Source: Methanobrevibacter sp.
GTDB taxonomy: Archaea > Methanobacteriota > Methanobacteria > Methanobacteriales > Methanobacteriaceae
Assembly: GCA_009776495.1 (NCBI GenBank)
Contig: WRNS01000093.1
Span: 1-5,219, forward strand
DNA length: 5,219 bases
Direction: 5' to 3'
Shown: piece after piece, positions 1 through 4,787 of the stretch
Layout of the letters: the number at the start of each line of letters is the position of its first letter
Position numbering within the stretch: position 1 is the stretch's first letter
The notes under the pieces: generated by a model
The model's database searches: none
What the model saw: the letters and a program-made list of their open reading frames with translations, nothing else
Told to the model about the DNA's origin: nothing
Program-made: the position numbers and the translations under genes

Positions 1-2
1 TC

Positions 3-68
3 ATTTTTTTTATAATATTTTTTAATTTTTTTTATTATTTTATTATTTTTTTTATAATATTTTTTTTT
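3..68 (+). repeat. T-rich imperfect repeat with 42-nt period
   Basis: A 21-nt unit of one A, eight T, ATAATA and six T occurs at 3-23 and again at 45-65, the second running on into more T. The stretch between is also T-runs broken by single A or AA. The low complexity means the repeat could be slippage-generated and need not be functional. Read on the + strand the T tracts would act as an archaeal transcription terminator for a gene upstream of the window. Confidence 0.5.
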
Positions 69-225
69 ATTTTTTTATTTTTTTTAATTTTCATGATTTT
101 TTCATAAATTTAATGAATTAGTTAATCAAGTTATAGATGAAAATCTTATTTTTTCTTATTTTTTCTTGTAAATAGCTATTAATAATCTATAAATTATTAT
201 CAATTTTCTTATTTTTTTAATAAGA

Positions 226-234
226 TTTATATAT
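226..234 (+). promoter_or_regulatory. candidate distal TATA box, mmp14 leader
   Basis: TTTATATAT at 226-234, preceded by the purine-rich AAGA, matches the methanogen TATA box. It would start a transcript near 255-260, giving an mmp14 leader of about 160 nt that contains the inverted repeat and the tandem repeat. The closer box at 372-379 competes with it, and neither can be chosen from sequence alone. Confidence 0.35.
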
Positions 235-270
235 TCTGTTTATAATAAATATTATTAAAAATTTATAGTA

Positions 271-291
271 TTATTAGATTATTTCTAATAA
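271..291. repeat. perfect inverted repeat, 8-bp arms
   Basis: TTATTAGA at 271-278 and TCTAATAA at 284-291 are perfect inverse complements around the 5-nt spacer TTATT. It is followed at once by a run of A and GGGAG. It could be an operator half-site pair or a weak hairpin at the 5' end of a long mmp14 leader. In such AT-rich DNA an 8-bp palindrome can also arise by chance, so function is unproven. Confidence 0.4.
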
Positions 292-307
292 AAAGGGAGT
301 TTTATTG

Positions 308-367
308 TTAAATTATTTCTTGAACTTGTATTCTTAAATTATTTTTTGAGTTCGTATTCTTAAATTA
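308..367 (+). repeat. 26-bp tandem repeat upstream of mmp14 promoter
   Basis: Unit 1 (308-333) and unit 2 (334-359) have the same length and match at 22 of 26 positions. Both begin TTAAATTATTT and end GTATTC, and a third partial copy (TTAAATTA) follows at 360-367. The differences are concentrated in the middle: GAACTT in unit 1 is GAGTTC in unit 2, so GAACT at 322-326 and AGTTC at 349-353 are also inverse complements. The array ends within a few bases of the TATA box at 372, where archaeal regulators or activators commonly bind. I infer a regulatory array; no known binding site is recognised. Confidence 0.55.
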
Positions 368-371
368 ATTA

Positions 372-379
372 TTTATATG
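372..379 (+). promoter_or_regulatory. candidate proximal TATA box of mmp14
   Basis: TTTATATG at 372-379 sits about 50 nt before the mmp14 start. An archaeal start site about 25 nt downstream would fall near 400, leaving a leader of about 20 nt that still includes the ribosome-binding site. That spacing is typical for methanogens, so I favour this box over the one at 226. The 26-bp tandem repeat lies directly upstream. Confidence 0.5.
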
Positions 380-411
380 TTTAGCAATAAATTCAATTCA
401 ATCAATTAATT

Positions 412-416
412 GAGGG
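412..416 (+). promoter_or_regulatory. mmp14 ribosome-binding site
   Basis: GAGGG lies five nucleotides before the ATG at 422. This decides the start: an in-frame TTG at 410 would overlap and precede this site and give four extra residues (MREK), so ATG 422 is the better start. Confidence 0.7.
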
Positions 417-421
417 AAAAA

Positions 422-1888
422 ATGTCTTTGTTAAGTAAAATATTTGGATTAGGACCTAAACCAATAATAGCTAAAAGCCAATATAAAAAGTTTGAATCAT
501 TAAAATCCTCACCATTTGCAGCTAAAACTGCTGGATCAGGACTTTCTATGAAAGCTGATGAATATTACATAGCTGCTTCTGTTGAACTTGGAAACACTAC
601 TACAAAATCTATTATAACAGCTACTAATCTAAATACAAGTGAAAGTTATTTAATAAATAAGACAATTAAGATGACACGTGACATTCGACCTCCTCAAGAA
701 GGTGAAGAAGTTTTTGGAAAGACAGTTTGGGGAATTGAACTTTCAAAAGAATCAGTAGCTGAAATGATTAAAGACGCAGTCATAGAATCTTGTAAAAAAT
801 CTCATATTGACATTGAAAATGATTTAGATTTTGTTGTCCGGTCAACTGGAGTAACAGCTGGATTTGCAACCACTGAAGAAACTGGAAAGCTTGTTATAGC
901 ATTAGCTAATGGTTGTTTAGATGCAGGGGTAACTCCAAGAAAGATGGCTCCAGCTATGTCTGTTGACAATTTTCCAGATAGGTTGAAAGACTTTACTTTA
1001 CTTGAAAAGGTAATATTCGATGGTGCAGTTGTTAGTGTCCTTCCTCCGAAAGGCAAAGAGGTAGTAGCTAATGAAATGGAAGGGGAGCTTGTTACTGCAG
1101 GAATAAAGTTAGGAGCGAAATGGACTGATATTGATTATAGAAATCCCTGTGTTTCAATAGATTTTGGATCAACATTAGCTGGTCGAGTTGTTAATAATCA
1201 TGAACCTTATGCTCATACTATAGGTAATTTTTTAGGATTAGCTGGTGTAATAGCTGATTCTTTAATTAGAGGAACAGATTTAGTTGATAAAAATGGTGGG
1301 GCAGCTATTGATTTATATTCTAAAGATGTATTAAAGAAAGCTGATTGGAAACAAGCTAAGTTAAATGCAGAGAAGGTTCATAAATTAATAGATATTCGAA
1401 AGGTTCCAATCGATTGTGAAAGGTTTGGAACAGTTCCACTTGATCCCGTAGCTGCAGAAAAAGCTGGAACAACACTTATCGGTTGTGATGTAGGAGAAAA
1501 TGCTGATAAAATTCCTGATTTAATTGCTTTAGGAGAAGAACTTTATAAAAATAATGGTTTAAGTACCTTGTTTGCTACTATGGATCATACCAGTGCTTTA
1601 ATAGTTAAACGTCTTTTAGGAGTAGCTTTTGAAGAAAATCTCGTTATCGAAGGTTCTGCTTTAGGAATCACAGGAAGGGCAGGAATCACTGGTAAGAAAC
1701 CTCAATTAATTTTAGAATATACAAAAGACCTTTTTGAAGATTGTGTTTTTGTTTCAGATGGATTAGCTTTAGGTTCAGCTATTATGGCCCGTTGTATGAA
1801 TTCCATGGGAACTCAATTAGCTCCTATCGGTGGAAAACGTGGTGGACCTTGTATTTTAGGGGCTAGACGAAAACTACAAAAGAAATAA
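422..1888 (+). CDS. mmp14: methanogenesis marker protein 14 (ASKHA-like)
   Basis: The 488-aa product matches methanogenesis marker 14, a cytosolic family known essentially only from methanogens and without an established reaction. After an N-terminal extension of about 45 residues it shows ASKHA (actin/Hsp70/sugar-kinase-like) ATP-binding landmarks: ELGNTTTKS at 55-63 (phosphate-1 loop), TRDIRPP at 85-91, RSTGVTAG at 140-147, DFGST at 247-251 (phosphate-2 loop) and a Gly-rich EGSALG at 410-415 in the expected adenosine region. DGLALGSA at 446-453 and a basic C-terminus with KRGGPCILGARR (472-483) look family-specific. Length is full for the family as I know it. It has eight scattered Cys and no CxxC cluster, so no Fe-S domain is visible. 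ATG 422 is chosen for its GAGGG site. cobY follows on the same strand after 65 nt, suggesting shared transcription. Other ASKHA proteins reactivate corrinoid enzymes; a similar role here is only inference. Confidence 0.93.
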   Translation: MSLLSKIFGLGPKPIIAKSQYKKFESLKSSPFAAKTAGSGLSMKADEYYIAASVELGNTTTKSIITATNLNTSESYLINKTIKMTRDIRPPQEGEEVFGKTVWGIELSKESVAEMIKDAVIESCKKSHIDIENDLDFVVRSTGVTAGFATTEETGKLVIALANGCLDAGVTPRKMAPAMSVDNFPDRLKDFTLLEKVIFDGAVVSVLPPKGKEVVANEMEGELVTAGIKLGAKWTDIDYRNPCVSIDFGSTLAGRVVNNHEPYAHTIGNFLGLAGVIADSLIRGTDLVDKNGGAAIDLYSKDVLKKADWKQAKLNAEKVHKLIDIRKVPIDCERFGTVPLDPVAAEKAGTTLIGCDVGENADKIPDLIALGEELYKNNGLSTLFATMDHTSALIVKRLLGVAFEENLVIEGSALGITGRAGITGKKPQLILEYTKDLFEDCVFVSDGLALGSAIMARCMNSMGTQLAPIGGKRGGPCILGARRKLQKK

Positions 1889-1953
1889 CCTTAAATTAAT
1901 TCGTAATTTTTTAAAGTGATAATTAAAATAGATTTTTCTTTATTATTGATACA

Positions 1954-2631
1954 ATGATCATAGCTATTTTAATGGCAGGAGGAAAAGGAACTAGATTAAA
2001 AAGCAATATTGAAAAACCTCTTTTTAAATTTAAATCTCATACATTAATTGAACATGTTTTATATAATTTATCAAAGTCTAAATATATTGAAAAGATTGTA
2101 GTAGTTACTAGTCCACACACTCCTAAAACCACAGAATTTATAACTAAAAAAATTAAAAATAATCTTAGTAATTTAAACAATTTAACTCATCATCATAAAA
2201 AAATTATCTATGAAAATATTCTAAGTCCAGGAAAAGGTTATATTGAAGATTTATCTTTTTTATTAGATAAATTCGAGAAAAATAGTAAAAATGATGTTTT
2301 ATTAATAATAAATGTTGATTTACCTTTCATCACTTCAAATATTATTGACTATGTTTTAGAAGAATATTTTAAATCAGAAAAAATGGCTTTGTCAGTTCAT
2401 GTTCCAGTAGCTATTTTTAATAAATTTGGAATAAAACCTTCCTATGTGTTAAATGATTTTGTTCCATCAGGATTAAATATATTAACGAGCCAAAACATAG
2501 AACAAATAGAAGAAAAATTAATTATTCCTAGGGTAGAGTTAGCATTGAATATAAATACTCTTGAGGATATACACTTAGCTAATGAAATATTAAAAAGAGG
2601 GATAAATAAAAAAGATGGAACTTTAAATTGA
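1954..2631 (+). CDS. cobY: GTP:adenosylcobinamide-phosphate guanylyltransferase CobY
   Basis: The 225-aa protein is a nucleotidyltransferase of the MobA-like fold. It matches archaeal CobY, which transfers GMP from GTP to adenosylcobinamide phosphate to give AdoCbi-GDP in late cobalamin assembly; archaea use it in place of the bacterial CobU transferase activity. Visible landmarks are LMAGGKGTR at 6-14 (GTP-binding loop), EKPL at 20-23, TSPHTPKT at 52-59, GKGYIEDL at 93-100, NVDLP at 120-124 (metal-site Asp), VPSGLN at 170-175 and NINT at 199-202; this order fits CobY better than MobA or sugar nucleotidyltransferases. Between residues 60 and 92 is an Asn/His/Lys-rich stretch that seems longer than in the compact Methanocaldococcus protein (about 196 aa, from memory). 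The start has only a weak TGAT (1947-1950) before it. It follows mmp14 by 65 nt with no convincing TATA box, so co-transcription is likely. Corrinoid is the cofactor of the Mtr methyl transfer step in methanogenesis. Confidence 0.9.
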   Translation: MIIAILMAGGKGTRLKSNIEKPLFKFKSHTLIEHVLYNLSKSKYIEKIVVVTSPHTPKTTEFITKKIKNNLSNLNNLTHHHKKIIYENILSPGKGYIEDLSFLLDKFEKNSKNDVLLIINVDLPFITSNIIDYVLEEYFKSEKMALSVHVPVAIFNKFGIKPSYVLNDFVPSGLNILTSQNIEQIEEKLIIPRVELALNINTLEDIHLANEILKRGINKKDGTLN

Positions 2632-2670
2632 ATAATAATTTATTATTAAAAAGAATATAAATTTATTTTT
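2631..2670 (+). terminator. probable cobY terminator
   Basis: Starting at the last base of the cobY stop codon, AATAATA (2631-2637) and TATTATT (2641-2647) form a 7-bp inverted repeat around ATT, followed by a T-rich tract ending in TTTATTTTT at 2662-2670. T-rich non-template DNA is enough to terminate archaeal transcription. The next gene has its own promoter immediately afterwards, which agrees with an end here. Confidence 0.45.
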
Positions 2671-2684
2671 AAAAAGTTATATAA
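2671..2684 (+). promoter_or_regulatory. promoter of the PRC-barrel gene (BRE + TATA)
   Basis: AAAAAG at 2671-2676 (BRE-like purines) precedes TTATATAA at 2677-2684, the clearest TATA box in the window. A start about 25 nt downstream, near 2705, gives a short leader of about 12 nt that begins just before the GGTGA ribosome-binding site. This separates the gene from the mmp14-cobY unit. Confidence 0.65.
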
Positions 2685-2707
2685 ATTGATTTCTGCATAT
2701 ATCTTAT

Positions 2708-2712
2708 GGTGA
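2708..2712 (+). promoter_or_regulatory. ribosome-binding site of PRC-barrel gene
   Basis: GGTGA complements the archaeal 16S 3' end (...TCACC) and lies four nucleotides before ATG 2717. The alternative in-frame ATG at 2738 has no such site, so 2717 is taken as the start. Confidence 0.7.
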
Positions 2713-2716
2713 GAAC

Positions 2717-3013
2717 ATGGAAGAGTATGGTCAAAATATGGAAGAGAAAGAACTTCCTAAAAAGGAAAAAAAAGAAGAGAAACTTTGGAGTCAAATTAAA
2801 GGTTACCAAGTAGCTACTAATAATGCAAGGATTGTTGGAGTACTTGAAGAACTGATTGTCAATCAAAAAACAGGCAGGATAGTAGATATAGCTGTCAAAT
2901 TAGAAGATGAACGTGCTGTTCATGTTAAAGGATCTAGAAGGCATGGAGAATTTTTATTAATACCTTTTGCCAAAGTAGAAAAAGTCGGTGAATTTATCAT
3001 CGTAGCTGAATAA
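2717..3013 (+). CDS. small PRC-barrel domain protein
   Basis: A 98-aa cytosolic protein. Residues 1-22 are a charged, Lys/Glu-rich and probably disordered head (KELPKKEKKEEK). Residues 23-98 fit a PRC-barrel: GVLEELIVNQKTGRIVDI at 41-58 is the typical turn-Gly-strand pattern of the fold, and IPFAKVEKVGEFIIV at 82-96 is the usual closing strand motif. The same fold occurs in the ribosome-maturation factor RimM and the photosynthetic reaction-centre H subunit. Stand-alone PRC-barrel proteins of 80-100 aa are common in methanogens; their role is not established, and RNA or protein binding is a guess. There is no signal peptide, membrane segment or cysteine. It has its own TATA box and GGTGA site, and a hairpin plus T tracts behind it, so it is probably monocistronic and well expressed. 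Confidence 0.85.
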   Translation: MEEYGQNMEEKELPKKEKKEEKLWSQIKGYQVATNNARIVGVLEELIVNQKTGRIVDIAVKLEDERAVHVKGSRRHGEFLLIPFAKVEKVGEFIIVAE

Positions 3014-3047
3014 TTATTGATTTAACTTGATAGTTATTTGAAAAAAA

Positions 3048-3090
3048 TTTTTTATTTTTACAAGTTAGAAAAGTTGAACTTTTCTTTATT
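3048..3090 (+). terminator. terminator of the PRC-barrel gene
   Basis: T-runs at 3048-3053 and 3055-3059 are followed by a perfect 9-bp palindrome around one G (AGAAAAGTT at 3067-3075 and AACTTTTCT at 3077-3085; as a hairpin, 7 bp with a 5-nt loop) and then TTATTTTATAA. Hairpin plus T-rich tail about 50-75 nt behind the stop codon is a good termination candidate. The palindrome would fold equally in transcripts from either strand. Confidence 0.6.
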
Positions 3091-3122
3091 TTATAATTTA
3101 TTTAATAATAATAAATATTTTT

Positions 3123-3135
3123 AAAAATAAAAAAA
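3123..3135 (-). terminator. oligo-T terminator for minus-strand transcription
   Basis: The + strand has five A, T, seven A here, so a minus-strand transcript reads T7-A-T5, a strong archaeal oligo-T stop. It lies about 235 nt beyond the thermonuclease stop. A shorter T7 run at 3267-3273 on the minus strand could act earlier. Confidence 0.4.
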
Positions 3136-3206
3136 GAATAATAAGATTTTATTAAGTTAAAGAACATTTAAATTATTTTTCAATTTTATTTATTTAATTG
3201 ATTTGA

Positions 3207-3344
3207 TTACTTCCCGTCTTTTTCAGCGAATACCCCTTAAGAGGATAATCCATTTAAACCCCTTGTAAAAAAATTATCATAACTTCTTAACCAGTAGTTA
3301 CTACTAGGAGTAGCATTAGTATTATAATTTTTTTTATCATAATA
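3207..3344 (-). pseudogene. possible decayed gene fragment behind the nuclease
   Basis: On the minus strand one frame reads, without a start, a protein-like stretch containing NYWLRSYDNFFTRGLNG, stops at a TAA (3237-3239), then continues in the same frame as GVFAEKDGK to a second TAA at 3207-3209. Base composition here, with runs such as CCCC and GCG, is less AT-rich than the surrounding spacer, as expected of old coding sequence. A competing frame gives a 17-residue signal-peptide-like ORF, MIKKIIILMLLLVVTTG, at 3340 down to 3287, without a ribosome-binding site. Both cannot be right, and neither is assigned to a family. I call it a remnant with low confidence; a structured RNA is the alternative. 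Confidence 0.25.
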
Positions 3345-3370
3345 TCATATCTTTTCTTATTTCATGAATT

Positions 3371-4003
3371 TTATCTTTCCCAACCACACAAAGTATAACC
3401 TCTACTTTTAGCTGTTGATAAAGATATTTTTGTAGTACTCCTTGAATTGCTCAAACCTCTGCAATTTTTATTAAAATGATATTTAGTACCTGAATAAGTG
3501 GCTATATAAACACTACCTGAATTACTGCTTGTTCCACTTTTTTGTATTGTTGTCCCAGTATTTTTCGTGAATTTATCAAATTGTAATTTCGTAAGCCCAC
3601 CACTATATTTATTGAACTCAGATGGTGGAATGTACATTACTCTAGCGTATTTCTTAGTAAGTAACCATTTATTTATATCCTTGCCTTTTAAATACACTTT
3701 AGCTAAGACTCGGCCATATTTATCCGTTCTTTTTTTATTATCGACGTCTAATGTAACTTTTTTTCCAAGTAATTTTTTTTCAACTACTTTCTTAACACTT
3801 TTGCCTTTAGCTGTTTTTAATTCAGGTGTATCCACGCCCCATAATCTGATATTTCTACTTATTCCTGAAACTTTAATAGTGTCTCCATCAATTACCTTCG
3901 TTACATACCCTGTTTTCTCATTTTTATGAGCATCTACACTATTTAAACCCATACTTATTATCAATATAAATAATAATAGTAAAAATATCTTTTTAGTATT
4001 CAT
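3371..4003 (-). CDS. secreted thermonuclease (SNase family)
   Basis: The 210-aa product has a signal peptide: KK at 4-5, a hydrophobic core at 6-20 and a likely cleavage after VDA (23-25). It should act outside the cell or at its surface. Residues about 31-143 are a Staphylococcus-nuclease-like OB-fold domain, a Ca-dependent phosphodiesterase cutting DNA and RNA. Active-site positions are all present: IDGDT (38-42, D39 and D41), R53 in IRLWG, VDTPE (57-61, D58 and E61) and R98 in DKYGR (94-98). A Ser/Thr/Gly linker (about 146-164) leads to a C-terminal module with YHFNKNCRGL (175-184), ISLSTAKSRGYTLCGWER (193-210), where His176, Cys181 and Cys206 could bind a metal. Many related modules end in a PCxxC pair; this one ends LCGWER, so the last Cys is missing or it belongs to the CGWE-type variant. 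Start ATG 4003 has an AGGAGAT site. The gene stands alone between apparent gene remnants. Nutritional or defensive use of extracellular DNA is speculation. Confidence 0.88.
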   Translation of the reverse strand: MNTKKIFLLLLFILIISMGLNSVDAHKNEKTGYVTKVIDGDTIKVSGISRNIRLWGVDTPELKTAKGKSVKKVVEKKLLGKKVTLDVDNKKRTDKYGRVLAKVYLKGKDINKWLLTKKYARVMYIPPSEFNKYSGGLTKLQFDKFTKNTGTTIQKSGTSSNSGSVYIATYSGTKYHFNKNCRGLSNSRSTTKISLSTAKSRGYTLCGWER

Positions 4004-4013
4004 TTTTTTATAT

Positions 4014-4018
4014 CTCCT
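4014..4018 (-). promoter_or_regulatory. ribosome-binding site of the thermonuclease gene
   Basis: On the minus strand AAAGGAGATAT precedes the ATG at 4003, with AGGAG at 4018-4014 and about ten nucleotides to the start. It is the strongest Shine-Dalgarno match in the window and fixes the start codon. Confidence 0.7.
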
Positions 4019-4048
4019 TTTTTCCTTTAATAAAAATGATTATTTCTA

Positions 4049-4322
4049 TTACCTTCTTTGAATTAGATTATAATCATCATAACTTCCATATTCAAACGAA
4101 TCTTGCTTTTCATCCTCACTCATACTATTATATTCATCAAACTTTTCTTCAGATAACGATCTTTATCTTTTTGTTCATTAACATTACTTCATGAATTAAA
4201 AACAACAAAGATTCAATTAATAGTGGGATTATTACAACTAAAAAATACTAAAATGCTTTGTTTGTACTAGATAATCCCTACTTATTCAAGTCAATTTTTT
4301 CAAGAAAATACAAATTACTTTT
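4049..4322 (-). pseudogene. frameshifted remnant of a membrane-protein gene
   Basis: Minus-strand frames join into one protein-like string. From the 5' side: KSNLYFLEKIDLNK (4322-4281), RDYLVQTKHFSI (4279-4244), a strongly hydrophobic FLVVIIPLLIESLLFLIHE ending at 4188, NVNEQKDKDRY (4185-4153), then EEKFDEYNSMSEDEK and SFEYGSYDDYNLIQRR, ending at TAA 4049-4051. The last three joints each need one missing base, and the first one extra base. The result looks like a transmembrane segment followed by a charged, acidic cytoplasmic or external tail. No start codon or ribosome-binding site is found and the 5' end fades out near 4322. I do not recognise the family. It lies 45 nt upstream of the thermonuclease gene in the same direction, so the two may once have been neighbours in one unit. 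The acidic tail segment is the most convincing part; the upstream joints are weaker. Confidence 0.45.
4066..4075 (-). promoter_or_regulatory. candidate TATA box of the thermonuclease gene
   Basis: GATTATAATC is a perfect 10-bp palindrome with a TTATAA core. It lies about 65 nt before the start codon, so transcription would begin near 4045-4040 and leave a leader of about 40 nt with the Shine-Dalgarno site. The box lies inside the 3' end of the presumed upstream gene remnant, so it may simply be the codons for DYNL; both readings are possible. Confidence 0.35.
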
Positions 4323-4668
4323 TTAGTATTTACATAGATAAGTTTAAAAGTTGTTATATTTAAAGATTGTTAATTCAAAATCAGTAAAATGAAGGAAAGA
4401 GGTGTGGGTTATTTTTTTATTCCTTTAAGTCAAAATTTAGCAAAAAATATATTATAAAATGAAATTAAATTACAATATTCTTTCAATAATTAGCTTAATC
4501 ACAATTCTAAAGGTTTTTAAGCATAATTAAAAAATTTTTTTTAAAAATAATAAATAATAAATAGCTATTTGTGCATGTTTTTCATAGAATTAATTATTAT
4601 TTTTATCAAATAAGTATTATAAATAAAAAAAATAAAATTATTTATATATTACTTTTTACTAAATTAGT

Positions 4669-4688
4669 ATTAATAAAAAATTATTAAT
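4669..4688. repeat. perfect inverted repeat, 8-bp arms
   Basis: ATTAATAA (4669-4676) and TTATTAAT (4681-4688) flank AAAA, followed on the + strand by CCTGTTTTT. It could be a weak terminator, but its pure A/T composition makes chance likely. Confidence 0.3.
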
Positions 4689-4764
4689 CCTGTTTTTCAC
4701 TATTTTCCTGAATTAACTATTTCGGTTTTAAAAAATTTTTAACGGTTATTTCAAATAAAAAGGT

Positions 4765-4785
4765 TTGAATTCTCAAAAAATTCAA
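4765..4785. repeat. inverted repeat, 7-bp arms
   Basis: TTGAATT (4765-4771) and AATTCAA (4779-4785) are perfect inverse complements with a 7-nt spacer. It lies in the spacer ahead of the Rpn-family gene, just before the first copy of an imperfect direct repeat. No function is recognised. Confidence 0.3.
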
Positions 4786-4787
4786 GG

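Larger units (their letters stand above)
1..421. other. gene-free AT-rich region upstream of mmp14
   Basis: No credible complete gene lies here. Positions 1-110 are almost pure T with scattered A on the + strand; oligo-T on the non-template strand is the usual archaeal termination signal, so this probably follows a + strand gene lying before the window. Positions 97-171 (+) read in one frame as a short peptide ending in TAA with a plausible helical segment (HKFNELVNQVIDENL), but there is no start and it follows a stop, so at most it is a decayed 3' end. From 226 on the region carries promoter-like boxes, an inverted repeat and a tandem repeat, listed separately, which probably belong to the control region of mmp14. 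Confidence 0.6.
3014..3370. other. convergent intergenic region
   Basis: The PRC-barrel gene (+) and the thermonuclease gene (-) point towards each other across this stretch. It holds terminator-like elements for both strands (3048-3090 for +, 3123-3135 for -) and, at 3207-3344, a visibly less AT-rich stretch that may be decayed coding sequence on the minus strand. AGTAG at 3293-3297 and CTACT at 3301-3305 form a small perfect inverted repeat around TTA inside it. No complete gene and no recognisable RNA gene is present. Confidence 0.6.

Noticed and set aside
97..171. Peptide-like frame HKFNELVNQVIDENL... at the window start
   Set aside because: No start codon, preceded directly by a stop, and too short to separate a gene end from chance.
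410..421. TTG start for mmp14 at 410
   Set aside because: It overlaps the GAGGG ribosome-binding site that is correctly spaced for ATG 422, and the added MREK is not expected in the family.
802..1056. 84-codon ORF on the minus strand inside mmp14
   Set aside because: Fully antisense to the strongly supported mmp14 reading frame, with no ribosome-binding site or family resemblance.
2669..2866. 65-codon minus-strand ORF covering the PRC-barrel promoter and 5' end
   Set aside because: Phe/Leu-rich translation of Lys/Glu-rich coding sequence read backwards; antisense to a gene with clear promoter and start signals.
3293..3305. Hairpin AGTAG-TTA-CTACT as part of a structured RNA or tRNA-like element
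   Set aside because: Only a 5-bp stem; no cloverleaf, conserved T-loop or anticodon arm can be drawn around it.
3567..3929. 120-codon + strand ORF opposite the thermonuclease gene
   Set aside because: Mirror of a gene with signal peptide, all SNase catalytic residues and a strong ribosome-binding site; the opposite-strand product has no recognisable features.
4389..4530. Two adjacent + strand mini-ORFs of 22 and 23 codons
   Set aside because: No ribosome-binding sites and no homology recognised; lengths are within chance for this composition. Mentioned only in the spacer entry.
4485..4760. A/T homopolymer runs as a possible replication origin
   Set aside because: No repeated origin recognition boxes with a G-rich element and no cdc6/orc1 gene nearby; the runs are typical of spacer in such genomes.
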